NCBI GenBank assembly: GCA_024180945.1
Contig: JAKSGN010000036.1
Coordinates: forward strand, 744,001 to 808,000
Origin: Macrophomina tecta
Taxonomy: Eukaryota; Ascomycota; Dothideomycetes; Botryosphaeriales; Botryosphaeriaceae
Reading direction: 5' to 3'
DNA length: 64,000 nt
Shown here: piece after piece, positions 13,722 through 24,804 of the stretch
How positions within the stretch are numbered: the stretch's first letter is position 1
Layout: each line of letters opens with the position of its first letter
The notes under the pieces: generated by a model
What the model saw: the letters and a program-made list of their open reading frames with translations, nothing else
Database searches by the model: none
What the model was told of the DNA's origin: nothing
Position numbers and translations under genes: made by a program

Positions 13722-16700
13722 AACGACCACCAAAAAAAAAAAAAAAAAGAGAAGAGATTGAACAGGCGACATGTGACGAGAAGACATTGCAGACGACTAC
13801 CCTCACACAAAAAATCATCAGAGCAACATCGGCTAACTTCTGGGCACGATTTGTGCTTCGTTCCTTTGCAGGACTTGATCATTTGCTTCAATCTCTATTT
13901 ATCTCTTCCATCTTCGCCCGAAAACCCCCAGGATCGAAGCGATAAGCCGTTACGTCGATAAAGAGAGATGCACGCAACTCGTGGGATTCTGTAAGTTACG
14001 CTTCTTCTTGGCATTGCTGCAGGCAGGCAATCAAGCAAAAGCGGACCGAACGGACGAGTGGACGAGCGGGCATCCAATAAGGAAAAGGCCCGCGTACGTG
14101 CGGCCATCAGATGGGAACTGTTGCGGAAGGAAGTACCGAAGAATGTGCCGAAGAGCGGACTTCCTTCTCTTCCTCTTCTTTTCCCGCCCCATTCCTCTTG
14201 CGTCGGGCCGCTTCCACTCCCGGTCGATCCGTTTCCGAGGTCCCCGGCTCATGTTTTTCTTGGCTGCGGAGGCAAACACTTTTCAGCAGGTATGATGAGA
14301 GGTTTTGCTTTCTGGGGCTTTTTACGCCGATTGCACGGGAGGGAGAGACGACAATACCAACACCAAGGGAACGTGATGGGCGAGTGGTGGGAAGGGAAAG
14401 GCGCTCTTTACGTTGGCCTGTTAGTCCGCAGGCTCGGCTTTTTGTTGTAAAACGGCGGTGGGAGCGGTAGCGGTGGATGAAGTAGCCTTAGCTTATCAGA
14501 ATTATTCTCTGTTGCGCCTCTCGCTCTTTCTTTCTCGCTCTTGCGCGCGCTCTAATTGTTCTATTTGTGGTTTAGTCGTGGAGAGAGTTATGTGGGCTAC
14601 CTTTCTCACACATGTTCTCTCAAAATCTCGTTAATCATAGAGAATCGTTCCGAGACTGCTTGTCTGCTTCTGTGTCATCTTTTGATGACTCGACCTCTTG
14701 ACTCGGATCCACGGGCGTTTCCGCTCTTACCCGCCCTGCGACTTCTTTGACTACCCGATGATTCGGAAGTCGCTTTGCCTTGCCGCGAGGCTGTTTCTGT
14801 TACTCTCCTTTTCGGTGATCATTGGGTCTCGTCCTTTTCATCCTTCTGTGCGTGGTGTGGGTCTCCGAGTCTAAGACACCTTCGGGACGCCTTGTTTTAT
14901 GTAAGTACTAAAACTTTTCTTCCCCCCCCCCCCACCTCTCTCTCTCTCTCTCTCCCTTTCCCGTCTCGTCTTATTCGGCATTTGTCTCCCGAGGTGCTCC
15001 TTCCTTTTCTTCCGCGTTGCTCTCCGTGATACATTATTCCATCGCAGACCGCATCCTCGGCAGCATCTTTCCAAAGTAACGAGGTCCCCACACACCAGGG
15101 GGTTTTGCGAGTTTTAAACTTTTTTTTTTCTTTTTTTGTTTCTCCTTCCCTCGCTCTCACGCACACACACTCTCTTCGGCACTTGAGGTGTATGTGGGGC
15201 GGTAAATTTTCTCGGCAGTTTTGATCTTTCGTTTCTATTCTTTCCTTATCTTCCGAGCATGGAGAGAGGGCAGGGGATTGGTGATCGGTTGCGTTGGTGG
15301 GGGATCGTTAGATCTTTCTAGGCTCGAAGTGCTTGTTAATCGGGCCGGGTGTGTATGTGTGCGCCTGGGTATAGTGATGCCATGGAGAGACTATATGAAA
15401 CGAATGCTGTTATGGGGTTGTCAATTTGGGGTGAGGGGTGGGTGTTGAGAATTTCGTCCTGAATGGCTCGTCGCGACAGGTCTAGTTTCTTTGACTGCCT
15501 TGTCTTGGAAAGGACAATGTGTCGTTTCGTAGAGGTCGATGCGGGCGGGAGGGAATGTGCTCGCATGTGCTGTTATCATTGCTGTGGACTGTGTGGATGA
15601 AGTGTCGTTGTTTTACGTGGCTTGATGTGGCTTGGTGCGGCAGAGGGGGCCACACTTTCGGTGGCGGAGGGATTGTGGCTGGCGTGAGCGTGAGTCGTAG
15701 GATGAACGATGTGAGGAGTGGCAGATAGTTCAGTATATTGATGGATTGGGTTAATTCGTTTTGATCTCATGACTCTCCTTATTTCATTTTTTTTTTCCCG
15801 CGTGGACCTTCTAGCGTCAGTTGCCCATAAGTCATTTGATGGGGTCCGCGAGAGCCGCAGTTGGTAAGCTTGGCCGTCGGCGCAGTGATGATCGAACTGG
15901 AAGAGCAATAGCAGTGGGAGAGCATTTGTCACTTCTGATTGGCAGATGAATGGCAGAGACGGGCGAGGTAGGTAACTCGTCGCCGTGAAAGGGGCGCTGT
16001 TAAGAGGATCGCCGCCTCCGCTGTTGCCAATATGTTTGACTGGGAGACAGCAGGCCGAACCAATGGCGACGTGTTATGCGAAGTCAATGCAGTTATCTCA
16101 CTATCGACCTCACTCCTCCCATATCTCGCTGTTAGTCAGACAATTTACTCTCTTTATCAGCGAGGGCGAGTAATTATGACCGAGAAAGTTTGGCCTCTCT
16201 GGACCTTGGCGGAAGAGCTTGTCTTTTCGGTAACTTATCCGAGAGGCTTTTATTTGCACGGACTGCATGTGTTCGTACATATATGTGATGGACAGCAAGC
16301 AGGCCCAATAGTCATGTCTCAGATGGTACCGAGTGACATGGCTGTGCGACGAGTCGGTAGTAAAACTGGAAAGGCCCAAAGCTCACTGCTTCTTGGGCGG
16401 GCTTGCGACGCACGTAAGATTTCCATCCCGAAGGTGCGGAAGGGGCCTCGAGGAAGCAGCAAGATATTCTCATTGATGGAAGTGGGAGAAAAGGGGTGGT
16501 GAAGGTTAGCGGCAATTTCCTTGGGTTGACTGCAGTTAACTGCATGAGATGGTGCAATCGGATTAAGGCTCTTTCGGTATCACTTATGCGAGAAATTCAT
16601 GCTCGCCCAAAAGAGAAGCGATGGTATATCCAACAGTCTCGGCGCACATTCCGAGTTAGTATGCGGCCTCGTTAATCAGAGTTCAGGAGATGGAAGGACG

Positions 16701-19069
16701 GCCAGATCGATCCAGTCTTCTTGGCTTGGTATTTTGCCTTGGGTGCTCGCTTCGTCCCGTAGCCGGCCCTCCCGCGGGCGACCGAAAGGGGGCTCAAAGA
16801 GACCCCGAGTCGGGTCACCCGGTGGGCCGCGTCTAGATTTCGGCGGCGGTTTACGGTGCGGTCTCGCAGTTGGACATTTTTCTCTCTTCGGTAGAACGGC
16901 TGGACCGATGTAGCCGTGGTATGGACTGGGCGAAGAGATGCGTTCTGATGAGAGAAAAAAGCTTGTCGGATGCTCGTCGGTATTATGACGAAATCATACA
17001 CATACGAATTGCGGTAGCAGCGGAAGTGGATGACGTAGTGTTTTGGAGAGAAGCGCCGAGTGGATTCGAGGCCAGTTTCCGTTACCAATGGCAAGTGATG
17101 CGGTGGGAGCGGATGGTAGTAGCAGCGTGCGAGTCCGCGGAATTGTCGGCAGCTTAGTGGCTGCAATGGCCCGAGTTATCAGTCTTCGCCGTGCTAGCCG
17201 TCTGTCTCAGCACCTCATCCACCTCTTCTTCGATTTTGCCGCTGGGCTCATGTTGATCAGTGTCTTCGAGATATCGATGGTCGGCATGCATGATGCTGTT
17301 AGCCTCGTGCTGAGCATCGGTGGTTGATGGTTCCAAAAATGGAGAGAACGGACATGTCTGAGGTACCGAGGGTTAGGTGTGTGTGGCGCAGAGCCGCCTG
17401 GGGCAGAGCGAGATGCAGAAGCCGTTGCCTGGCGCAGAGGCCCCGTCGGCGAATGAACTGGGAGGCGCAGGAGGTGCACGGGGAGTTAGATTTGGGAGCC
17501 GGCTGCGGTGCCTCGATTGACCCTGCATGCCAAAGCCCGAGACGCTCGTGGCATTGTGATCTTCGCGCCTTACTAGCTATTTCTGCGAGGCTGCGGGAGG
17601 CGTGCAGGGATCCTCGAGCAGCGGCGGAAGTCTCAACGCAGCCAGGGACGCTGTTGGAGGGGTTGCGAGGACGCCAAGGCAAGAGAATGAGGACGGCATG
17701 GGAATTGGGAGATGCTCTGCGCGAGGCCGGAGACGCGTGAATGATGCCGGAAAGGGCAGTTGCTGCCTGAATCAGTGGCAGGCCGACGGCCGCATTGAGC
17801 GGCGATGTGCGCTGTTCGTCTCGCGCAAAAGCAGCCGCAGAGGCTGCCAGACGCCTCGATCGCCGGGCTCGCCGCCAGAGAGAGCCCGGATCGGAGCCGC
17901 AGCGCTGGGCCGGCGCAGTGGGCACGGGAGAGGAAAAAAAGTTTCTGGCAGGGCGCCAAGCAATGCGGTTGGAGAGAAAAGGGAGGACGTTGAAGCGGTT
18001 GTGCCCCAGAGATTTGGCGGGGGATCGCCGGCACGTGACGGGGGGGGATGTATGGATCGAGGGCTGCTGAGTGGGCAAGAGGGCTGATGATTAAGCCGCC
18101 CGCTGCGGCTTGGCGCTCCTGCTGCGACATGCGTGCTGGTCTCGGGGGACGAGAGGGCTTGATACAGCAGCGCACACGGCAGATACGTCGTTTGCGCAAA
18201 TGCATGCATCCATCCCAGGCGGCTCCTCTCGGCGCAGGCGGACGGCTATGCAGGGCCACCGGCGCTCTAGTCGCCGCCGCCTCGGACGCTGCACCATCCC
18301 AGCTGAGACCGGGGGCCCGGTGCTGCGTCGGGGGCCGTGGGCGCGCCCACGGCCATTGCTGCGTGCCGGCGTGGTGGCCTTCTATCACCATCGGCTGGCC
18401 TGTGAGCAGGACCGCTGTTTCAGAGACTTCGCTGGGCTGGCGTGCGATCTGCACTGAGCGGCGCCCTCGGCCAACGGTTACCTGTGTCTCTCCAATTGAC
18501 TCATTGCGAATCAGCTAATCACATCCTGGCAGCTGTCGCGGAGTGCCGACGACTGCCGAAGATCGACGGTGCTTGTGAAGGAAATAGGTGCGGCGGGGGT
18601 CTGAGGCCCAGCCAGGGCGGCCACGGCTTGGGAGCAGAGGCATGACACGGCCGGGGCTGAGGACGGACGGAGGGGCGGAGAGGCTCAGCCGGGGCCGCGG
18701 ACCGATGCGGCATGTGCCATGGGTGCATGCCCGTCCAGCTGTTCTGCTGGAAGTTGTTTTGCTGCTGGCTAACTCTGCCGGCCGGGGTCGTCTGTGTGCG
18801 TGCGTGGGACACGTCGATCGATTTATGGCAGTGAAAACCTTATCGTTGCCCTTCCTTACTGCCCTCTTCTGTTTGCCTCTTCCGCTGAGGCACAGCCGTG
18901 TTGGCGTACGCCTCCATATCATTTCTTGTCCACAGCCGCTTCTCCGGCTTTCCTCCGATGCTCCGCTCCCTGATTTTTTTTTCCCACTCCTTCCATCCTG
19001 CGTCCCCCGTCTCTCTCCGGCCTCGATTATTGATCCAGACCCCGTGCTGAGGGCCAAATCGCTTCCGCA
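13722..19069. other. 5.3 kb gene-poor region
   Basis: No gene is recognised. The stretch contains an A run just after UPF2, a C run followed by a CT-repeat near 14924-14955, T-rich tracts near 15117-15137 and 15787-15798, and a very GC-rich section near 17300-18700 where every frame on both strands is open by composition. The many long overlapping frames there (for example about 260-270 codons on the minus strand at 17299-18078 and 17633-18454) lack domains and conserved-looking blocks, so I do not call them. Confidence 0.5.
14924..14955. repeat. Poly-C run followed by (CT)n microsatellite
   Basis: A run of about ten C is followed by about eleven CT units. This is a simple low-complexity tract in non-coding DNA. 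Confidence 0.8.
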
Positions 19070-20248
19070 ATGGGCCCGTCCTTGCTGGACTTGTCCCGAG
19101 AACTGCGGGACCTCATCTGGGAATTCTGCCTCACACTCCCTGACTATCCTCCTCCGCCGCCTTCGGGGTCCCCACATGACAATCCCGAGTGGCACGAACG
19201 CTACTTCTTTTGCACCAACGAAGACGAACGCATAATCGGCTGGCCCAAGCGGACACTCCGAATCTCGAGCATACCGCTTCTACAGACCAACCGCCAGGTC
19301 AATGCCGAAATACACGAGACGATCGCGCGCCTCTACTCCCAGCGGCGCATGGACTGTGATCTCCAGATCACCGTGTACCGGGAAAAATATCTGCTGTTGG
19401 ATTGGTTGTGTCTGCCAGTCAACGCGCTGCACTACGACAACTGGACGATGCACCTCTGCCAAAGAGAGCCGCCGATTTGGCACGTCTGCGAAGAGAGCGG
19501 AGAGCCAGATCAATCAATATTGGAGACCTTCCATCCAGACCGGTATCCCCGTGTTCTGTGGTACTACTTCTACATTCATCAGCGCTTTCTCGAACGCGGC
19601 CCGGGCTTCAGAAGCCACCCAGAATTCCACATCACGCAGGCGCCGCCCCGAACACGCAGCGTGCGACGAGTTACCTTCAATTGCGAGATCCCCCCTTCCT
19701 CTCCAACCGACCAAGTCCGCGATATCGAACGGCGCAGCCGTCCAGTCCGCAAACCCAAGACCTGGGAGGAGTGGCAGAGATTTTACGCCGGCGGCCTCAT
19801 CGACCCGCGCCTCTTTACCAAGCAACTATGCTTCTTGGTCGACGAGTGGCTCTTCAGCAACAAACTGCAAGCGCAGGCACGGCCGGCATTTGAGTGTCAC
19901 CTAGGCATCGAGATGCGGGTGAACGGGAAGCTGATTCCTGGAGCCGAGTGGGACCTCCGCACGCTGACGGGTACGGCATACAAATCGCCGCCAGGGCAGC
20001 GGTCTGCCGTGTTCGAGCGCAACATCAATATGCCAATTGACAAGATATACGGAAGTCTAGTGGATCCTGAGCTGGTGCGGGAAAGGGAGGAGAGGGAACA
20101 GACAAAAAGAGAGAAGTCGGATAGTAGGAAAAGAAAGCAGCAGTCCTTTCTTGGAGGACGAGCTACAGCGACTGAGGATGTAGAGCGCGAGACCGAAAGA
20201 GTAACTCGAAGAGTGGCGAAACGGCGGAGGGAGTTGGAAGTGACATGA
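19070..20248 (+). CDS. Conserved fungal protein with F-box-like N-terminus, tandem copy 1
   Basis: Intronless 392-aa frame with a good start context (GCAATGG). It opens with LLDLSRELRDLIWEFCL, the F-box-like motif common at the start of many Dothideomycete hypothetical proteins. It continues with a block LLQTNRQVNAEIHETIARLYSQRR and then YLLLDWLCLPVN..HYD. The C-terminal half has a segment around KQLCFLVDEWLF and a strongly basic, Arg/Lys/Glu-rich tail (residues about 335-392) that could be helical or nuclear-targeting. The gene at 20866 shares the motif order (RELRDLIWE, N/H-x-E-x-R or H-x-T, QRR, LDW.C.P, HYD), so the two are neighbours by tandem duplication. The biochemical function is unknown. 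A role as a ubiquitin-ligase adaptor would be inference from the F-box-like motif alone. Confidence 0.75.
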   Translation: MGPSLLDLSRELRDLIWEFCLTLPDYPPPPPSGSPHDNPEWHERYFFCTNEDERIIGWPKRTLRISSIPLLQTNRQVNAEIHETIARLYSQRRMDCDLQITVYREKYLLLDWLCLPVNALHYDNWTMHLCQREPPIWHVCEESGEPDQSILETFHPDRYPRVLWYYFYIHQRFLERGPGFRSHPEFHITQAPPRTRSVRRVTFNCEIPPSSPTDQVRDIERRSRPVRKPKTWEEWQRFYAGGLIDPRLFTKQLCFLVDEWLFSNKLQAQARPAFECHLGIEMRVNGKLIPGAEWDLRTLTGTAYKSPPGQRSAVFERNINMPIDKIYGSLVDPELVREREEREQTKREKSDSRKRKQQSFLGGRATATEDVERETERVTRRVAKRRRELEVT

Positions 20249-20865
20249 GGTCTACGCATGTAGTCCCCCAAATTGCACAGCTTCGGAGACCAGGGCACGA
20301 CTGATCAGCACCCCACCTACTTTCCACGGATAGCTTGGGCCGGAGATTCTGGGAGAGACGAGGCAGGGTGGTTGAGGGGGATACGGGTGGCGAAGTTGTT
20401 TAGATGAGGGGAGGTGGAGGGTTTCAGGGCGGGTCTTCTGCAGGGTCGCTACAAGGAGGCAGCAGCCGAAGGAAAGCTTAAGTGCCGAAAGTTAGACGCA
20501 GGACGGCAGTACCAAGCTTTTGAGATTGGCCAGGAAATGGTTACGCGGGTGCGGAAAACGTCAGCAGTCTTGCTTGGCTTGGCCCGATTGCTGGCAGTGC
20601 GACCCAAGTGCCGAAGATCAATGCCAGATCGAGAGCGAAGCAAGAGCAAATTCTGAGAAAAGTTTCGAGCTCCTGCCAGGTGAAGCTGGGAGATGCTCAC
20701 GTGTTCGGCTGGCTGGAAAAGCACTTCCACCCGCGCTCACTACCCGGCGATCACAACCCCCGCCGGTGACCCTCACCGCCCACAACAACATGCCTCTGTC
20801 CAGTCATCTGCACGCCCACACGGCTCTCGTCGTCACAATGCTCGTTCCCGCCGCTATCCGGCGCC
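20249..20865. other. Spacer between the tandem paralogs
   Basis: This 617-nt spacer between two same-strand paralogs should hold the 3' end of the first and the promoter of the second. I see no gene in it. Confidence 0.5.
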
Positions 20866-22212
20866 ATGCATCCCAGCGCCTCTGATACCGCCGTCGCCCT
20901 CAGGCTGCCCAAAATGAAGGCCGCCCCGAGCACCACCCCCGTCCCCACACTCTCCGGCTCGACCTTCTCCCACCTCCTCCAGCTTCCTCGCGAGCTTCGC
21001 GATCTGATTTGGGAGTACTCCCTCCTTGCCGCCCATCCTACGCCTGCAATTACCTCGCCCGCCAGCATTGCCGCCGCCTACCGGAAATACGACTCGTGGG
21101 GGGAAGAGCTGATCCACTACCCCCGGAGCACGCCCATCAACAGCACTGCTCTCCTATGCTGTAGCCACCAGCTCCACAACGAGGTGCGCACCGCCATTGA
21201 GCGTCTGCGCGCCCAGCGCCGCCTCGTCTGCTCCCTCCGTCTGCTGCTGCGCAACGAGCAGTACCTCTTCCTCGACTGGACCTGCGTGCCCACCCGCTCC
21301 ACCCACTACGACGGCGTCCACGTTTCCGTCAAGGTCCTCGGCAAACCTGAGCAGCCACTCAAGCACAGTCCCAGCAGCAGCGGCGCCTTCACCACGCCCG
21401 TGAAAACCCTCCACCCTTCCTCCTTCTCCAGCCGCGCCCCGACCACCCTCCAAGCCTTCCGCGCCACCCCACAAACCATCCCTTCCTCCTCCACAACCAC
21501 CTCCTCGCTCCTCTACGCCCGCCAACCCGACGGTGCGGGCGACTACACCCTTCACCGCGCCCTCTTCAAGCTCCTCGCCCGCCTCCGCACCCACGGGCCA
21601 TCATTCCTCGGCGATCCCATCATCTTCTCCGTCATCTCTTCTCTCTCGTCGTCGCTCTCGTCCCCATCCTCCTCCTACTCCCACTCCAGCACCAGCATCC
21701 CATCCCCAGCCCCATCCCCACTCACCACCTTCACAACCCTCACCTTCGACGTCCTCACCCCGCCCCCCTCCCACGCCGACCCCGCAACCGCCTATCGCCC
21801 CGCCCTCTTCCCGTGGGAAGCACCCTCGTCGTCGCCTCGCCACTCCCATCACCGCCATCGCCCCGCCACCAATGGCATCGCCCCGCCAATCGTCCTCGCC
21901 GTCGCGCTGCGCGAGTTCGTATGTTGGGCCCTGCACGGCGCGTCGCCGGCTAGGCAGCGGGGGAATGCCTTCTTCTTCGAGGGGTTCGCCGACGTGAGGG
22001 TGTTGTTGGATGGCGCGGAGGTGCGGGCTGGGGATGTGTGGGCGGCGGTGGGGGAGAGGGAGCGGAGGAGGGGAGGAGGAGCAGGAGGCGGGAGGGGACT
22101 GGGGCCGGTTTTTGGGGCGGCGCACGCGGAGGCAGAGGCGTGCGGGGAGGGGGCCGGGCTGCATCGGTACTGCGGAGAGACGAGGGAGTTGAGGAGCGGC
22201 AGGATGGCGTGA
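20866..22212 (+). CDS. Conserved fungal protein with F-box-like N-terminus, tandem copy 2
   Basis: Intronless 448-aa frame. The ATG at 20914 (context CAAAATGAAG) is a credible alternative start that would remove 16 residues. It contains LLQLPRELRDLIWEYSL (about residues 38-54), LLCCSHQLHNEVRTAIERLRAQRR and YLFLDWTCVPTRSTHYDG, matching the gene at 19070 block for block. The middle (about 155-340) is extremely Ser/Pro/Thr-rich and of low complexity, and the 3' end is Gly/Arg/Glu-rich with a G-heavy coding strand. It is longer than copy 1 mainly because of the Ser/Pro insert. Copy 1's basic tail is not conserved. The function is unknown; homology to copy 1 is visible directly. Confidence 0.7.
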   Translation: MHPSASDTAVALRLPKMKAAPSTTPVPTLSGSTFSHLLQLPRELRDLIWEYSLLAAHPTPAITSPASIAAAYRKYDSWGEELIHYPRSTPINSTALLCCSHQLHNEVRTAIERLRAQRRLVCSLRLLLRNEQYLFLDWTCVPTRSTHYDGVHVSVKVLGKPEQPLKHSPSSSGAFTTPVKTLHPSSFSSRAPTTLQAFRATPQTIPSSSTTTSSLLYARQPDGAGDYTLHRALFKLLARLRTHGPSFLGDPIIFSVISSLSSSLSSPSSSYSHSSTSIPSPAPSPLTTFTTLTFDVLTPPPSHADPATAYRPALFPWEAPSSSPRHSHHRHRPATNGIAPPIVLAVALREFVCWALHGASPARQRGNAFFFEGFADVRVLLDGAEVRAGDVWAAVGERERRRGGGAGGGRGLGPVFGAAHAEAEACGEGAGLHRYCGETRELRSGRMA

Positions 22213-23384
22213 GGGCGTGGGTTGCTTATGGTGGGTGTGCGGTGTTGAGACGGCGTGGGCGTGGGCGGAGGGCGTGAGGTGGGAATCGGACGAGTGCGTC
22301 TGGAATGCGATTAAATGTGGCGCCGTGCGTGTGTAGATACGGATGCCCTGGGGAGAGTATAATGACTTGATTTGTTGTCAGATTTTTCTTCGCTACCAGG
22401 CTCAGTCTGTTCTCTCCTATCTGGACTTTCGCTGTCGAACGAGAAGGATTGTCCCATGCCTGGGGAAACCAGCTCGATGCCGGCCAGCACGGCTGGACGG
22501 ACTACAAACGGGTGCTGTGACTTCTTGGCATATTCGATTCGTACGAGTGATTATGGTAGGAGTACATAACACGAAAGGCGAAAGAGTCACTCACGTCGCC
22601 GCGCCTGACGAAGCTGAATGGTTGTGTTGGTTTTAAGTGTCGCAAGAAATATAACCCCTTCAACATCAGTTACTGGCAAATTTCGAGCAGGGACGAGATT
22701 AGCGATAACACAAAAACCGGTGTCCTTGATCGAAAATCCCTAAAATTGGATTTGAGCCGATCTTGCAAAAATGCCTCTGCGTACTCGTAGGCTCGGAATG
22801 CTGTGTCCTTTTTTTTTTTTTTTTTTTTTTTTTTATTTGGCGTCATTGCGCCGGGGTTTCTTTTTACTTTTCTATGCTGCGCTTACTCATTAGGGCACAA
22901 AGGTGAGAAGAGCTCGGCGCGAGTATCAAACACTTCGTTGTGGTGTTTTGTGTTAGACATTCTACGCAAATCATCAAGGTGGATACGGAACCCAATTTCC
23001 ATCCTTCGATCTCGCATTCTATCATGCGAACTTCTACAAGTCCGTGGGGAATCGCATGAGCCTGCTTGCACTCTCCTCGAAGTTCCCACAGGCGCTGACA
23101 AGCGCTGAGCACGCACCTCCAGACCTCGCACTCTTTTCGAGTATGCCGATCTAGCCTCTAGCATACGTGCACTACCACCTGCTCTGTATTACGCATCTGA
23201 TCTTATAAGGCCAGGGACTAAAGCTCTAAAAATTCGAAATAACCCTTAGACATATGAATTTCATTTTCTACTTGTGATGATATGCTCCACAAAAACTCGC
23301 CTTGACGCCGATTTTGCCCTATTTAGTCTTACAGCCAGCAAATGCTCCATTCCTAACTGCGTACCCGCAATGCTGAAACCCCCT
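22213..23384. other. Intergenic region between convergent genes
   Basis: This is the shared 3' space between paralog 2 (+) and the RabGAP (-). It contains a long T run (about 22808-22835). The stretch from about 22640 to 23270 is visibly more AT-rich than its surroundings. No gene is seen. Confidence 0.5.
22808..22835. repeat. Poly-T run
   Basis: An uninterrupted run of about 28 T on the plus strand, non-coding. Confidence 0.9.
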
Positions 23385-24804
23385 CTAGCGATAGTACGCA
23401 ACAAACATGGACAGCGTCTGGCGGACACTCGACAAATACGTCGCCCCCTGATCGGACCTACCGAGCCACCATGCAAGCACACCAACCGCAACAGCCATAG
23501 CAAGGCCGCCAGCCGGGCGCCTGTACCGCCACAATCCACGCCTGATGCCGCCCGCCACAGCCTTCAGCGCCTGCGTGCGCCTGATCTGCCTCTCGTGTCT
23601 GACGAACAGCTCCTCGGCTTCGTCCAGCGTCTGCATCGCCAGGGCGCGCGGCTGGCGAGTCGTCCTGAGCACGCTGTAGGGCGAGATGGCGCGCCAGGCC
23701 CCGAAGGGCAGGGTTTCGGGGGGTTTCTTGGCGAAGAGGTCGACGGCTGCGGCGATCAGGCTCTCGATATCGAGGGGCTCGGGCAGCTTGGAGAGAGTGA
23801 AGTGCAGGATGTCGGGCTCGTCGGCGGGGATCTTGAGGAGCTCGTCGCGGCGGGCGAGGATGATCTGAATGGGGAGAGGGTGCTTGTGTCAGCGCGGTGG
23901 TACAAGGGGAGGGCAGGTGCGCTTACGGCGGCGAAGAGGTACAGCGACATCACGGCCTCCCGCGCGAGGAGGAAGTCGAAGAGGCGCGCGATGTCGCCGT
24001 ATTCCTGGATGTCATGGGCGTACATGGTGATTGTGGCGGCTAGGGCGAAGAACGGCTGCGTCGGGCGCAGGTGCTTGCATAGCGCCGGGTCAACGCTGTA
24101 CAGGATGGAAGGGAGCAGGTTCAGGTGGGCGATAGCCGCGTCAAGCGACGGGAGCATGAAGTCGCGGATGCGCAGGAGGGAGAGACGGGTCACAGCAGGA
24201 ACGGCGAGCTGGGGGCCTAGTACCAGCAGGAAGACCTGGACGATGTCATGGTAGCCCTGGAAGTAGCACAGGCGGGGATGGCGGCGCAGGATCTCGGCGA
24301 TGACATCGAAGAGCTCCTCCTTGCGCTTCTCGATCTGCTGTTCCGACTGGTCTACGGGAGCGTCAGCAACGGTGTGCGCGGCCCTGGGGCTGAGAAGGTA
24401 CCGTGCGGATAGTAGACGAAGGAGCGGTTGACGTCCAGGCGGACCTGGTCCTCGTCATGGTGCGGCTTCAGCTCGCCCCACGAGGCGGCGCTGGAGCTTG
24501 GCTGGGCCCCCAGCAGCAGCGGCCCTGGCTGTTGTCAGCGCATGGCGGATCGGGAGGCTGGCAGGCGGGTGTGCGTACAGGCATGGCGGCGCAGGCAGTC
24601 AGAGAGCAGGCCGGCGGAGGAGGTTGCGAGGTCGGTCAGGGTGTCGAGGTCGGCGTCCCTGCATGCGCGGCGGATCTGCGCCGCCTTTCGATCGGCCCAC
24701 GACTCCGACAGACGGCGATCTCCATGGTCGCGCGTCGCCGGCGGGAGGTTGCTCTGGGGCGCCGGCGAGGGCGGGCTGGAGGAGGACTGGTGGTCGTCGG
24801 CCAT
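23385..24804 (-). CDS. GYP8: TBC-domain RabGAP, TBC1D20/Gyp8 type
   Basis: Four exons on the minus strand: 24804-24579, 24524-24402, 24351-23927, 23864-23385; 417 aa. All introns are short (50-63 nt), and codon phases join cleanly. The TBC domain spans roughly residues 70-310 and retains both catalytic fingers: Arg109 in LDVNRSF and Gln148 in CYFQGYHDIVQVF. Other family blocks are RLSLLRIRDFMLPSLD and FFALAATITMYAHDIQEYGD. A hydrophobic segment near residues 376-392 (GGLAMAVAVGVLAWWLG) gives the C-terminal membrane anchor typical of TBC1D20 and Gyp8. In known homologs the enzyme stimulates GTP hydrolysis by Rab1/Ypt-type GTPases at the ER-Golgi interface. The start was placed at the ATG ahead of ADDHQSSSS; an upstream in-frame ATG at 25014 exists but adds low-complexity sequence. 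It is divergent from the gene at 25719. Confidence 0.88.

Noticed and set aside
13731..13749. Poly-A run after UPF2 as a sign of a processed retrocopy
   Set aside because: The UPF2 gene has four introns, so it is not a retrocopy; the run is a plain homopolymer in the 3' region.
17299..18454. Two minus-strand frames of about 260-270 codons
   Set aside because: Openness comes from GC-rich composition; the two overlap in different frames and neither shows conserved blocks.
23274..24254. 326-codon plus-strand open frame
   Set aside because: It lies antisense over the RabGAP exons and introns, which show clear TBC motifs on the minus strand.
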